Of a DNA stretch of 64,000 bases, positions 16,055 through 24,361 are shown one piece after another. The notes under the pieces are model-generated. The model searched no databases, had not been told where the DNA came from, and saw only the letters and a program-made list of their open reading frames with translations. This DNA is from Candidatus Nitrososphaera gargensis Ga9.2. GTDB taxonomy: Archaea > Thermoproteota > Nitrososphaeria > Nitrososphaerales > Nitrososphaeraceae. The position numbers and the translations under genes are program-made. Where the stretch lies: the NCBI RefSeq assembly GCF_000303155.1, contig NC_018719.1, positions 868,001 to 932,000 of the forward strand, written 5' to 3'. Each line of letters starts with the position of its first letter. Positions within the stretch are counted from its first letter, which is position 1.

Positions 16055-16369
16055 TCTTTATCAAAACGAGCAAGATGTTGTAGTATTAATCTGTCAGTGG
16101 GCGACTAAAATGGAACAAGTCGATCCAAAAAAGCGATTTTAGCTGCAATTATGACGGAAGGATATAGTAGCCTACATTGATATTTGCATGCAAGTACAAG
16201 AGGTTTCAAAATACAGGGCGCCGGCCTGATGGAAGCCAAGAGGATGTGATTTTACATGGCCGGGCGCCCTGTCTCAGTAGTGATGCCGTTCCAGGAATTT
16301 TCATAATATGATGGAGCGGCAGAGCATCAGATGCGAAAAGGGAGTACTGAAATGCAATCCTACACCTTT
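16055..16369. other. Gene-free stretch with a long GC-rich hairpin
   Basis: No credible ORF is seen. ACAGGGCGCCGGCC (16213-16226) pairs with GGCCGGGCGCCCTGT (16258-16272) with one bulged base, enclosing a loop of about 31 nt. The stem is far more GC-rich than its surroundings and lacks a following T-run. It could be a structured RNA, a processing site or a former element end. Confidence 0.5.
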
Positions 16370-17596
16370 TCATAACTTGCTGCCTTTGGCGTATAGCACT
16401 TCGTGGTTACCTGGGGTCAGATCCTCCCACACGACGTAAATGTTGTCGCCGGCCATCGCTATCGACGGGCATTCAGAGATCTTTTCATTCTTGCTCAGGT
16501 TGACGACGCCTGTCGCATTATTGCTAGAGATCTGCATCAGGAGGATTTCTTCATTGCCCCCTGAAAAGACCTGACCTGCGACGTATACAGAGTCGTTGCC
16601 ATCGGATACCAGTTCCACGTTTAGCGGGTTTATGAATTTGCCATCCGCGTCTATCATTACGGGATCAGCAAACGTTTCACTGCCGTCAGTACTCTTGATG
16701 AAATACAAGCCGTTTACCTCTTTAAGGTCGAGGCCCCCTGATATGATGTAGACCGTGCCATTGTATGCAGCAACCTGAGATTCGCCAGAAATATCGCTTC
16801 TAAACCTGACTGCTTCTCCAAAAGTGCTTCCCCTGTCAGAGCTCTTTGCAAAGTACAGGCCGTCCTCGTCTCCGCCCTCCATCACGTTCCATGTTACGTA
16901 TACGTCGTTACCATACGCAGCAACTTTGGGAAAGGATGAAAAGCTGGCCTGACCGCTGCTGGCAATATTCACCGTCTCGCCAAAAGTGGCTCCGCCGTCG
17001 GCGCTTGCCCTGAACATTATACTGGCGTTCTCCTGCTCGTCCAGATCGACCCATGCCAAGTACACATTGTCGCCAGAGGCCGCCATCTCTTGGTTGTACG
17101 AGTCCAACGCGTTGTTGCTGATGTTGCGGGTTTCTTCAAAGCTGGCTCCACCGTCAGTGCTCCTTGCAAAAAGCACTTCCCTGTTGCCCGGCGTGTTGTC
17201 GGCCCAGACCGCGTAGACGTTGCTTTCATAAACGGAGAGCTGGGGGTGCTCAGAAAAGCCCAGATTGTCGCTTATGTTGACAGGCGTCCCAAAACTGGTT
17301 CCGTTGTCATTGCTTTTCTTTATGAAAATATCATAGTTCCTGCCACTAACAGAGTCCTGCCATATGACGTAGACGCTATTGTTCCATGCCGCGACCTGGC
17401 CATAGACAGAATCCTGTTCATTGTTTGTGAGGTTTGTAGCATTTTCAAAGACGACTGGCAGGGAGCCGTTGTCGTCGTCCTCTATCATCCCGCTTACAAT
17501 GTCATGCTGCGGCTGGGGCTGGTAGACAAACAAGGCCAGAGCAAATGCCACACCTCCTACAATCAATGCGCTCATTAGAACAGGGAGGGTTTTCAC
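16370..17596 (-). CDS. Secreted BNR/sialidase-like beta-propeller protein
   Basis: This 408-residue protein begins with a signal or anchor helix (about residues 6-26). At least five blades of roughly 55 residues follow, each with an Asp-box such as STDGGASF, SADGGATF, SSDRGSTF and a NVYLAW/NVYVVWEDLTPGNHEVLY strand. Such propellers are common exported proteins in soil archaea. They resemble exo-alpha-sialidases in fold, but nothing shows that this one is an enzyme. It is monocistronic, with a divergent AmoB-like pseudogene upstream. Confidence 0.8.
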   Translation of the reverse strand: MKTLPVLMSALIVGGVAFALALFVYQPQPQHDIVSGMIEDDDNGSLPVVFENATNLTNNEQDSVYGQVAAWNNSVYVIWQDSVSGRNYDIFIKKSNDNGTSFGTPVNISDNLGFSEHPQLSVYESNVYAVWADNTPGNREVLFARSTDGGASFEETRNISNNALDSYNQEMAASGDNVYLAWVDLDEQENASIMFRASADGGATFGETVNIASSGQASFSSFPKVAAYGNDVYVTWNVMEGGDEDGLYFAKSSDRGSTFGEAVRFRSDISGESQVAAYNGTVYIISGGLDLKEVNGLYFIKSTDGSETFADPVMIDADGKFINPLNVELVSDGNDSVYVAGQVFSGGNEEILLMQISSNNATGVVNLSKNEKISECPSIAMAGDNIYVVWEDLTPGNHEVLYAKGSKL

Positions 17597-17687
17597 GTAT
17601 CAATTACGAGCTAATCTTATTTGAATGATACGCAGCAGCTGCGCAAACATACGATGACTATTTATCTTTGGTCTGTGTACTTGTGGC

Positions 17688-18338
17688 GTGGGAGGAAGGC
17701 CCTACCTAGCTGTTCTCCCCATATTGATGATGATCGTGGTTCCTTCTGCTGCTGGTATTGCTTATGGTCACGGCATTCAGTCAGGTCCCGTAGGTAGGCC
17801 CATAAGAATCGATAATGAACAATTCTCTGACAATACTGTTACCACAGACGATGTTGTTATCATAACAGGCGAGATCAGAAGCGTTGTTGACAGGCCGGTG
17901 AAGCTGGTCCCACACATTTATGTCGATCATGACGCAGTGCCACCGTACACCAACGTGCTTGCGACCATCTACCCTCCACTCAAGAATCAATCGATATGGT
18001 ACTTTAGGGTGGAGCACAACCTGCCAAATCCTACGGTACTTGGACCCCGCGAAACATAAACTATGAAATCAAGCTCTATCCTTTGAAGGCTGGCTCGTAT
18101 CATGTCCGTACGTATATCTTGGCAGATTTCGGGCCGCATCTTGGCCGCGGAGCAACAGTTAATGTAATGTAACTGGTGAAACTTTGCCTTGCAGGCAAGC
18201 GATTATCCCTCCATTGGGAACTGGTTTGGGCAGTTCAACCATGATGGTTTCATTCAGCTTGTTGCCGTAATTGCCGTCATTCTGATTTCAATGCTGGCCA
18301 TAAAAGAAAGGAACAAACCTGCAGAGATCGTGCGCTAA
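17688..18338 (+). pseudogene. Decayed AmoB/PmoB-like copper monooxygenase subunit B
   Basis: The first frame (GTG 17688 to 18059) has a signal peptide ending AYGHG. The pattern R-x-IRI-x2-E-x-FS, then TGEIRSVVDR, matches the N-terminal cupredoxin of archaeal AmoB. A frameshift near 18030 leads to YEIKLYPLKAGSYHVRT and GPHLGRGATVNV, matching the AmoB pattern HVHT...GPGLGPGQTV. A 5-bp tandem duplication (AATGT, 18161-18170) and another shift then separate a C-terminal piece with one membrane helix ending at TAA 18338. The copper-binding HVHT is HVRT here, while the N-terminal His after the signal is kept. No amoA or amoC lies nearby. Confidence 0.72.
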
Positions 18339-18467
18339 TCAATCAAACTTTTTCAGGATCTGGTAGTAGGGCGATGTCTTGTGCCGATCGACGCACTTGC
18401 CGCATATCGACTTGTCGCCGTATTTCTTGTGGCAGGCGCAGTCGCAAATGCTCTGTATGGACGCCAA
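18339..18467 (-). CDS. Cysteine-rich microprotein, likely zinc-binding
   Basis: This 42-residue frame starts at TTG 18467. A TTTAAATA box lies about 30 nt upstream, a leaderless spacing. It encodes CDCACHKKYGDKSICGKCVD, a compact set of five Cys and a His, followed by a basic tail. It begins one base after the AmoB-like remnant stop on the opposite strand. Longer frames on either strand across this region lack any motif. The dense, regularly spaced Cys favours a real gene, but an ATG is absent. Confidence 0.45.
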   Translation of the reverse strand: MASIQSICDCACHKKYGDKSICGKCVDRHKTSPYYQILKKFD

Positions 18468-18543
18468 GCAGCTGGGGAATGCCGGGGAAGTTATTTAAAG
18501 ATACCACCAATTTTTTATTGCCGGCCGTCCCAACATATGCCTG

Positions 18544-18960
18544 ATGGATTCCCGGCTCAAGCAGATGGAAAGGAAGCAAAAGCTCTACTCTTTGCTCAAG
18601 GCCCAGCACGATGCTGAGGTCAAGGAGCTGATGCACTACATGTCCATACTGACGACCGTGGAGAACAACCTCGTGCGCAGCTACCTACACACATTGCTTG
18701 GCGATGGCCTGCGCCATGTCGAGTACATCTCTAAGATAATGGCTAACATAGAGGGGGCGACTGGCAGTGCAAGCCTTACGAAAAAAGGCATCTCCGAGTC
18801 CATCAAGGATGAAAAAGAGTCGCGGGACACGCTGCTCCAGTGCGCCGAGATGGCAGACGACCCAGAAACCGCCGCGCTGCTAAAGAGCATAAGCGTCGAC
18901 GAGGAGCACCACATTAGGATTCTGGAGCACCTGTCTGAGCTTGTCGGCTCTATAAAATAG
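18544..18960 (+). CDS. Ferritin-like four-helix-bundle protein
   Basis: The 138-residue, fully helical protein has acidic and His residues placed as in rubrerythrin/ferritin-like di-metal bundles. These include HDAEVKELMHYMS early, RHVEYISK in the second helix, and VDEEHHIRILEHL in the last helix. It could store or oxidise iron, or act in oxidative-stress defence, which fits the nearby peroxiredoxin and thioredoxin-like genes. The family is broad and the metal site is inferred, not demonstrated. A short TTG-started gene diverges upstream. Confidence 0.65.
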   Translation: MDSRLKQMERKQKLYSLLKAQHDAEVKELMHYMSILTTVENNLVRSYLHTLLGDGLRHVEYISKIMANIEGATGSASLTKKGISESIKDEKESRDTLLQCAEMADDPETAALLKSISVDEEHHIRILEHLSELVGSIK

Positions 18961-19028
18961 AGGCACAGTACAGAATCATGTTGCGTAGATCTCTTAAATG
19001 AAAAAAATCTGAGTCATTTTGATAGATA

Positions 19029-19370
19029 ATGAGTTCATATTATGAGCCAAGGACTGAGCGGCACAGGAGCAAGGTCGACATTGTATACGACATTCTTGCT
19101 TCTGCCATGGGGGGTGGTGCGAAAAAGACGCACATTTTATACAAGGCTAATATCAGCAGCACGCAGGTGGAGAGCTATTTCTCGGCGCTCCTTGCGCACA
19201 ACCTGCTTGAAAAGGCCCAAGACTTTGAGGGAAACAACGTCTACCGCACGACTGGAAAGGGCATGCAGTTCATAGAGTGCTGCGAGCAAATGCGGTCCCT
19301 GATCGGGCTTGTGATGAACAACCGCAGGATAGACCCGATCTCGGACTTTTACGCATTTGACAGGCGCTAG
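19029..19370 (+). CDS. Winged-helix transcriptional regulator (archaeal PF14947-like)
   Basis: This 113-residue protein has one winged helix. KVDIVYDILASAMGGGAKKTHILYKANISSTQVESYF is a basic first helix and recognition helix, and NNVYRTTGKGMQF forms the wing. A short dimerisation helix (ECCEQMRSLIGLV) follows. This layout is very common in ammonia-oxidising archaea, where such regulators occur in many copies. The ATG at 19029 is favoured by fit to the family. Its stop is immediately next to the peroxiredoxin stop (convergent). The target genes are unknown. Confidence 0.8.
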   Translation: MSSYYEPRTERHRSKVDIVYDILASAMGGGAKKTHILYKANISSTQVESYFSALLAHNLLEKAQDFEGNNVYRTTGKGMQFIECCEQMRSLIGLVMNNRRIDPISDFYAFDRR

Positions 19371-19862
19371 CTAGCCCCGCAGTGCCTGCAGCACTTCTTG
19401 GCTGTGGCCCGCGGGCTTAACCTTCCTGTAGATCTTGACTATCTTGCCGGACTTGTCGACAAGGAAGGTCGACCTGTTGACCCCCATATACTCCCTGCCC
19501 ATAAAGCTCTTCAGGCCGTAGACGCCGTACTTTTTCGACACTTCGTTTTCTGTGTCTGCGACAAGCGGGTAGGGCATGCCCATCTTGTCCCGGAACTTTT
19601 GATGCGACTCCTCGTCGTCAGGCGATACCCCTACAATCTCAATGCCTGCGTCCTTGAACTTTTTGTAATCGCGGGAGAATTCTGTGGCCTCCATCGTACA
19701 GCCTGGTGTGAAATCCTTTGGGTAAAAGTAGACGACGACGCTCTTTTTGCCGCGTAGTTCTGATAGTTTGATGGTCTTGCCGTCCTTGTCCCTCATTGCA
19801 AAGTCGGGCGCAACGTCGCCCTCTGCAAGCCCGGCCTGCTTTTCTGCTTCTTCTTTTTCCAT
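19371..19862 (-). CDS. bcp: Peroxiredoxin of the BCP/PrxQ type
   Basis: The thiol peroxidase reduces hydrogen peroxide and organic peroxides. From ATG 19862 (MEKEEAEKQAG) it has 163 residues; the frame continues 20 codons upstream but these are not conserved. The active-site segment FYPKDFTPGCTMEATEF carries the peroxidatic Cys. The usual PrxQ resolving Cys five residues later is Thr here, so it works as a 1-Cys type or is resolved by another partner. The conserved Thr and the PDDEESHQKF and STFLVDKSGKI elements are present. It is convergent with the winged-helix gene. Confidence 0.93.
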   Translation of the reverse strand: MEKEEAEKQAGLAEGDVAPDFAMRDKDGKTIKLSELRGKKSVVVYFYPKDFTPGCTMEATEFSRDYKKFKDAGIEIVGVSPDDEESHQKFRDKMGMPYPLVADTENEVSKKYGVYGLKSFMGREYMGVNRSTFLVDKSGKIVKIYRKVKPAGHSQEVLQALRG

Positions 19863-19943
19863 AGTGGAAAAAACCGGCGCGGCAGAAGAATAAAAAACTT
19901 TAGTATCAAGAAAAAGAAGCATCTGACATATGATGATCGCTTG

Positions 19944-20374
19944 ATGGGATCAGCTGAAGACGAGATTAGGGAGAGATAGTAAACAGGGAAACACAAACTT
20001 GGGACAATCAAGACATAGTCAAGCTGATGAGCATGTTTCATCATGACATGGTCTGGCCTTGGCCCAAGACTCCAAGTTCGCATGATCCTGTGGACTGGGT
20101 TCTTGAACTCGGCCGGTTTGACTACCAAAGGTGGCAAAAAGGCTGGGTGGATCTTTTCAATTCCCATCGCTTGGTGCACAATGCACGCAAGATACAAAAA
20201 ATCGTAGTCTCAAAAGAAGGCGATGGAGCATTTGTGGTAGTTGATGTCGATACGCTATGACAGCGGCTGGATAATGGATAATACTTTCATTGGAAGGGGC
20301 GCGCCTGCAAGATCTATACAAAAGTTGATGGCGAATGGAAGATGATCGCCCATACCAAGTTGCTGCATTATTGA
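19944..20374 (+). pseudogene. NTF2/SnoaL-like protein, frameshift plus two nonsense codons
   Basis: The reconstructed protein would be about 143 residues. A start MGSAEDEIRE from ATG 19944 shifts frame near 19975 into NRETQTWDNQD and MVWPWPKTPSSHDP. The frame then runs to GDGAFVVVDVDTL, where TGA (20258-20260) and TAA (20279-20281) interrupt it. The same frame then continues YFHWKGRACKIYTKVDGEWK and AHTKLLHY to its proper end. The order of segments matches the NTF2-like fold with its conserved WKGR and WKMIAHT ends. Three independent lesions mark it as dead. It may once have served a small-molecule isomerase or binding role. Confidence 0.75.
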
Positions 20375-20389
20375 TGAGCAAAATAATCA

Positions 20390-21391
20390 TCATCCAAAGA
20401 CAAACGTATAGAACACGAAATTATCTGAGCGCGGGATTATCTCTATCTCATGCATCTCCGGCTTGTCCGTCTTGACCAAATTGTGTATGAACGGCCACTG
20501 GATGTCTGCAATGCTGACGCTGCCCTCAAGCCTTGCATCCCTGCCAAGCTGGTCTTTTGTAAGGTGGTTACCGTCCAGCCTGATCTCTATCCTGCCTGGC
20601 TTGCCGTCAGAGGTGCCCATTATGCCGTGCACACGCTTGCCGGCGTTGTAGTTCATTATCACCGCAGGGTTCTGTTCCTTGCCGCCTGGCGAAAACTGCA
20701 CACCTTCCCGCTGCCATATCCACTTGCCGCGCAGGTAAACGACGTTGACGTCGTGGGAACCGGGGTCAACCACTATGTTGGCTGCGTCGGGCTTGAGCGT
20801 CTGGTTGTTGCCAAAGCGCCTGAGCCGGGAGTACCCTACGCAGGTCTCTGGTGCCATCCCATAAAAGTGCATGCCGTACGTGTCGAGGATCTCGTCCTTT
20901 GGGTCGTCCTGATCTCTTTCCTCAGCAGGCTTTTTCCCGGCTTCTTCAAGCAGCTCAATTATTGCATCCTCAAAGTCTGCCATGCCACCATAGCCGGCGT
21001 GCTCATAGCGGATAAAGCCATTCTGGTCGATAATGACGTGCTTTGGCCAGTACATATTGCCATAAGCTTCCCAAGTCTTGTTGTTCGTGTCAAATGCGTT
21101 TGGGATGTCGATGACATTGTAGCGCTGGAGGGCGCGCCTTATGTTTGCGTGGTCGGTTGCAAAATGATATTCTGCAGAATGAGCTTGAACCACCTGCAAG
21201 CTGTATTTTCCGTATTTTTGCTGCAGTCGCCTCATTACTGGAATTGTGCGCAGGCAGAAGATGCAGGTATACGTCCAGCAATCGAGCACCACAACCTTGC
21301 CCTTCAGGCCCTTTATCGAAAGCGGATCCGAGTTTGCCCAGCCTGTAATGTCCCTGAATTCAGGCGCTGGTGTCGCCGGGATAACGTCCAT
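20390..21391 (-). CDS. DipZ-like thioredoxin-fold redox protein
   Basis: The 333-residue protein has an N-terminal thioredoxin/TlpA-type domain (about residues 10-160). Its CxxC is in LDCWTYTCIFCLRTIP, and KHVIIDQNGFIRYEHAGYGG is the cis-Pro-containing half. A C-terminal beta-rich domain (about residues 190-333) is like that in DipZ/CcdA-linked proteins, with HDVNVVYLRGKWIWQREGVQF. There is no signal peptide, so it probably acts in the cytoplasm as a thiol-disulfide or peroxide-related reductase. The membrane CcdA part of full-length DipZ is absent. Confidence 0.8.
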   Translation of the reverse strand: MDVIPATPAPEFRDITGWANSDPLSIKGLKGKVVVLDCWTYTCIFCLRTIPVMRRLQQKYGKYSLQVVQAHSAEYHFATDHANIRRALQRYNVIDIPNAFDTNNKTWEAYGNMYWPKHVIIDQNGFIRYEHAGYGGMADFEDAIIELLEEAGKKPAEERDQDDPKDEILDTYGMHFYGMAPETCVGYSRLRRFGNNQTLKPDAANIVVDPGSHDVNVVYLRGKWIWQREGVQFSPGGKEQNPAVIMNYNAGKRVHGIMGTSDGKPGRIEIRLDGNHLTKDQLGRDARLEGSVSIADIQWPFIHNLVKTDKPEMHEIEIIPRSDNFVFYTFVFG

Positions 21392-21477
21392 CTCTGCATC
21401 TTGCAGGGGGCAGACAGGATATAACTGTTAGACTGTGATATCAACTAAACAAGAAATCAAAAATGCAACGTGAACTT

Positions 21478-21600
21478 TTAGCTATTCATATCATCGACTT
21501 CGATGTGCCGCGGCCCTTTAACTTGAGCGAATACAAGAATAACAATTCCTATTAAAATAACGATCAATCTAGCGTAAAATCCTTCGTAGGTTTGAGTCAC
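21478..21600 (-). CDS. Small single-helix membrane protein
   Basis: The 40-residue frame starts at GTG 21600: short polar N-terminus (MTQTYEGFYAR), one hydrophobic helix (LIVILIGIVILVFA) and a charged tail (KGPRHIEVDDMNS). The clear positive-inside layout supports a real membrane microprotein. No family is recognised. It lies about 87 nt upstream of the DipZ-like gene on the same strand and might be cotranscribed with it. Confidence 0.5.
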   Translation of the reverse strand: MTQTYEGFYARLIVILIGIVILVFAQVKGPRHIEVDDMNS

Positions 21601-21766
21601 GTGAGGACAAGCCATGAATTGGCAATTATCAAGTGCTTGATAATATTGAATGGCCTATCTTAGATCTGGATACATCAATAATTCGCCTATTACAAACGGT
21701 GCTAGTGCTACAGTACGATATGCGCTCATATACGATCTATTATTTCTCCTTCTATAATGGCTTTTT

Positions 21767-21828
21767 CAAGATATGTGGCGACCATAATTTGCTATGTTAT
21801 TGCACGATGAGCCTTTTAACATATCTTG
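21767..21828. repeat. Inverted repeat in a 267-nt gene-free gap
   Basis: CAAGATATGT (21767-21776) pairs perfectly with ACATATCTTG (21819-21828) across 42 nt. The gap 21601-21867 otherwise shows AT-rich sequence and no convincing gene. Confidence 0.4.
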
Positions 21829-21867
21829 TAATCCAAGATTTTTATCATTTGTATGCTTGATCTCGGT

Positions 21868-21954
21868 ATGAAATGCGCAGACTGCAACTGTACGCCGCAG
21901 GAATGTAGAAGCAGCAAGTCACCACGCGACTGCCCAAACTGCACTAGAGAATAG
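21868..21954 (+). CDS. Cysteine-rich microprotein, 28 residues
   Basis: The frame runs from ATG 21868 to TAG 21952-21954 and encodes MKCADCNCTPQEC followed by a CPNC pair near the end: six Cys in 28 residues. The spacing (Cx2CxCx4C...Cx2C) looks like a metal-binding knuckle. It precedes the SDR gene by 62 nt. Size makes it hard to prove, but such Cys density is unlikely by chance. Confidence 0.4.
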   Translation: MKCADCNCTPQECRSSKSPRDCPNCTRE

Positions 21955-22016
21955 TGTTGCTGCTGGCACAACACCATTAATGCATTATAAGATAGGCAAT
22001 ATACTTTTGATCATTG

Positions 22017-22706
22017 ATGGCGACTGCCATAGTCACCGGAAGTGGCAGGGGAATAGGGCGTGAAACTGCGATCCTGCTTGCAAAAAAGGGGGTAAATGTT
22101 GTCGTGTGCTCCCGGACCCAGAGCGAGATAAATAACACTGTCGAGGCGATCAAAGAGATACATTTAGGCGTGCTTGGAGTAAAATGCGATGTCAGCGTCT
22201 CTTGGCAGGTCGACAACCTTGTCAAAAAGGCTGTCGAAAAATTTGGGCCAGTCGATATTCTGGTCAACAACGCCGGCATCTTTACGGTGAAAAAGCTGGT
22301 AGACACCTCTGAAAAAGAGTGGGACCAAATACTTGCCGTGAACCTGAAAGGCGCGTTCCTGTGCTGCAAAGCCGTCCTGCCTTACATGCTTGATAAAAAT
22401 TCTGGTGCCATAGTCAATATCAGCTCGGGCGCCGGCAAGGTCGGCTTTGATAGCCTGTCGGCATACTGTGCAAGCAAGTTTGGCATGATGGGTCTCACCG
22501 AGAGCCTCTCGTGGGAGGTTGCCGGCCACAAAATCAAGGTAATGGCAATATGCCCAGGCGAGGTTGCAACGAAAATGCAGGAAGCAGACCCGGAATACTA
22601 CAAAGAGAACAGGGACAGGATGCTCGAGCCGAAGCAGGTTGCAGCAAAAATCGTGGACATGATATTTAGCGATAAATACAGGAACGGCCAATCTGTCGAT
22701 ATCTAG
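22017..22706 (+). CDS. Short-chain dehydrogenase/reductase
   Basis: This 229-residue NAD(P)-dependent oxidoreductase starts at ATG 22017; the TTG just before it is ignored. The Rossmann motif is TGSGRGIGRETA, NNAG is the central motif, and the catalytic Ser-Tyr-Lys are in NISSGAGKVG and SAYCASKFG. ICPGEVATKM follows. The protein resembles FabG-like reductases, but the substrate cannot be told. A basic residue in the first loop (CSRTQ) suggests NADP preference. It stands alone between a Cys-rich microprotein and a propeller pseudogene. Confidence 0.9.
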   Translation: MATAIVTGSGRGIGRETAILLAKKGVNVVVCSRTQSEINNTVEAIKEIHLGVLGVKCDVSVSWQVDNLVKKAVEKFGPVDILVNNAGIFTVKKLVDTSEKEWDQILAVNLKGAFLCCKAVLPYMLDKNSGAIVNISSGAGKVGFDSLSAYCASKFGMMGLTESLSWEVAGHKIKVMAICPGEVATKMQEADPEYYKENRDRMLEPKQVAAKIVDMIFSDKYRNGQSVDI

Positions 22707-22763
22707 GCTCTGCAACTAGTCGTTTGGACAAAAGCTCAAAAGCTAGTTTTATCAAGATAAGGC

Positions 22764-23871
22764 ATGGCAGGCTGGTTGGCAGCCCCGGTAATAGCCGGAT
22801 TAGCTGTCGGTGTCGCGTTTGTGCTTTTATTTTCGTTTTTGCTGCCTACAGTGGCTAGCCAGCAGCATGACAGAGTGGTATTCTCCAGCCTGATGAACAG
22901 AACTGATACCTACCAGCTATACATTGTAAATGATGATGGGACAGGTCTGATGAAGCTGACTGAAGATGATGGCATGTGGTATTTCGAGCCGGTATCGTCG
23001 CCTGATGGCTCAAAGATAGTGTATGTTACTCAGTAGCTTTTTTAATTTGCCTTCAGTTGGCAGGAAAGTTGAAGTTGGTCTACATTTCATAAATGCAGAT
23101 GGAACAAACAAAGTGCATTTGACTGATTCATCCGATGGTCTTATTGGTTGCTATGTATGGTCTCCAGACGGCACAAAAATAGCCTATGAGGCAAATGAGG
23201 ATATTTTTGTAGTGAATGTTGATGGAACAAATAATATCAAGAACCTGGCAAATGATGGCGGTACGACAGATGATTTCAAACCAACATGGGCATCAAATGA
23301 CAAGATCATTTTTGAAAGTGTAGTTTTTGATAAAGACAAGAGATCATTTAGAGCGTCTTCTTTCAAAGAATAGATATTTTAACACTGGAGAAATAAGGAA
23401 GCTATTCGATTTTAATTATAATGTTAGCGGCAGTCATGTTTGGTCACCGGATTTGAACAAGACTGCCTTTCTTCAAGCAGAAGACGAATTCAGTCCCGCA
23501 AATCTTTACATCATGAATGCTGATGGTCAGAATCAAACCCGGCTAGCTGCAACAGGCGAATTTTTGTTTGGAGGAGGGCCTCTGGTGTGGTCGCCTGATA
23601 GCACCAGAATAGCCTTTGGAACGATTAGAGGGATATATGTGATTGATATCAGCAACGGCTCTTTTAGAGATCTTACAGGTAATGATCATGATGGCAACTT
23701 GTTTGGTTTTCAGATAGACAAAAGATAGCTCTTACAAGGATAATTTCTGAAGAAGTGGGCATCTATGTCATGAATTCTGATGGCTCTGGACAAAAGCAGA
23801 TTGCCAAGATGAAACCATCGATTGTAAACACCGCCTCTGGACTGGATAAACTAAACTCTGCTTCCAAATAA
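22764..23871 (+). pseudogene. TolB-like propeller protein, multiple frameshifts
   Basis: Consecutive frames each carry parts of one secreted propeller. 22764-23036 has a signal helix and the blade YIVNDDGTGLMKLTEDD. 23023-23373 has FINADGTNKVHLTD and VWSPDGTKIAYEA. 23327-23728 has YIMNADGQNQTRLA and VWSPDSTRIAFG. A last piece with YVMNSDGSGQKQIAKM ends at TAA 23869-23871. At least three shifts occur, near 23030, 23370 and 23725. Blade motifs run in order across the joins, so this was one gene of about 365 codons. It is a relative of the intact 2367 gene. Confidence 0.8.
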
Positions 23872-23900
23872 ATAAAAGAATCCATGCGTTCTGGACAGTG

Positions 23901-24305
23901 ATGCAAAAATCAAACATCAGGCAGATAGCTCTAGATCAATCGATGCTCCACTACTTTAAAGGCAGGGTGGAGATAAAGAAAATGGTAACAGACGCGCTTA
24001 CAAAAGAAGTCGAGACATTTCTGGTGACCTTCATCGACGGTGCAAGGACAAAACTGCACTACCATGAGACGGATCAGGTGCTTATTGCAGCCGAGGGTAA
24101 GGGGATCGTGGTGGTCCAGACCGGGGTCAAAATGGAGGACGACACTGCCGCCACGGTCAAGATGGATGACGTACACTATCTAAATGAAGGGGACTTTGTA
24201 TGCGTTCCGGCATACAAGTGGCACTGGCACGGGGCAGTCAAGGGGAGCAACTTTGCGCACTACCAGATCAAAAAGCCGGGCAGGACGGTCTGGCTGGAAC
24301 AATAA
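23901..24305 (+). CDS. Cupin-domain protein
   Basis: This 134-residue small beta-barrel protein starts at ATG 23901; a GTG directly before it is possible. The first cupin motif TKLHYHETDQVLIAAEGKGIVV has the metal-binding His-x-His and Glu positions. The second motif, GDFVCVPAYKWHWHGAV, supplies another His. Single-domain cupins of this kind bind a metal and act as dioxygenases, isomerases or sensors, and the exact role is open. It ends about 56 nt before tldD. Confidence 0.85.
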   Translation: MQKSNIRQIALDQSMLHYFKGRVEIKKMVTDALTKEVETFLVTFIDGARTKLHYHETDQVLIAAEGKGIVVVQTGVKMEDDTAATVKMDDVHYLNEGDFVCVPAYKWHWHGAVKGSNFAHYQIKKPGRTVWLEQ

Positions 24306-24361
24306 TAATACAAAAAAGATACAGATATACACATAATCATAACAATTGAAGCGTGAACTTG

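Noticed and set aside
20450-21424. 324-codon plus-strand frame
   Set aside because: It lies entirely opposite the DipZ-like gene, which has a CxxC motif and family structure; the plus-strand frame has none.
21633-21860. 75-codon plus-strand frame
   Set aside because: Low-complexity aromatic composition in AT-rich sequence with an inverted repeat inside; no start context or motif.
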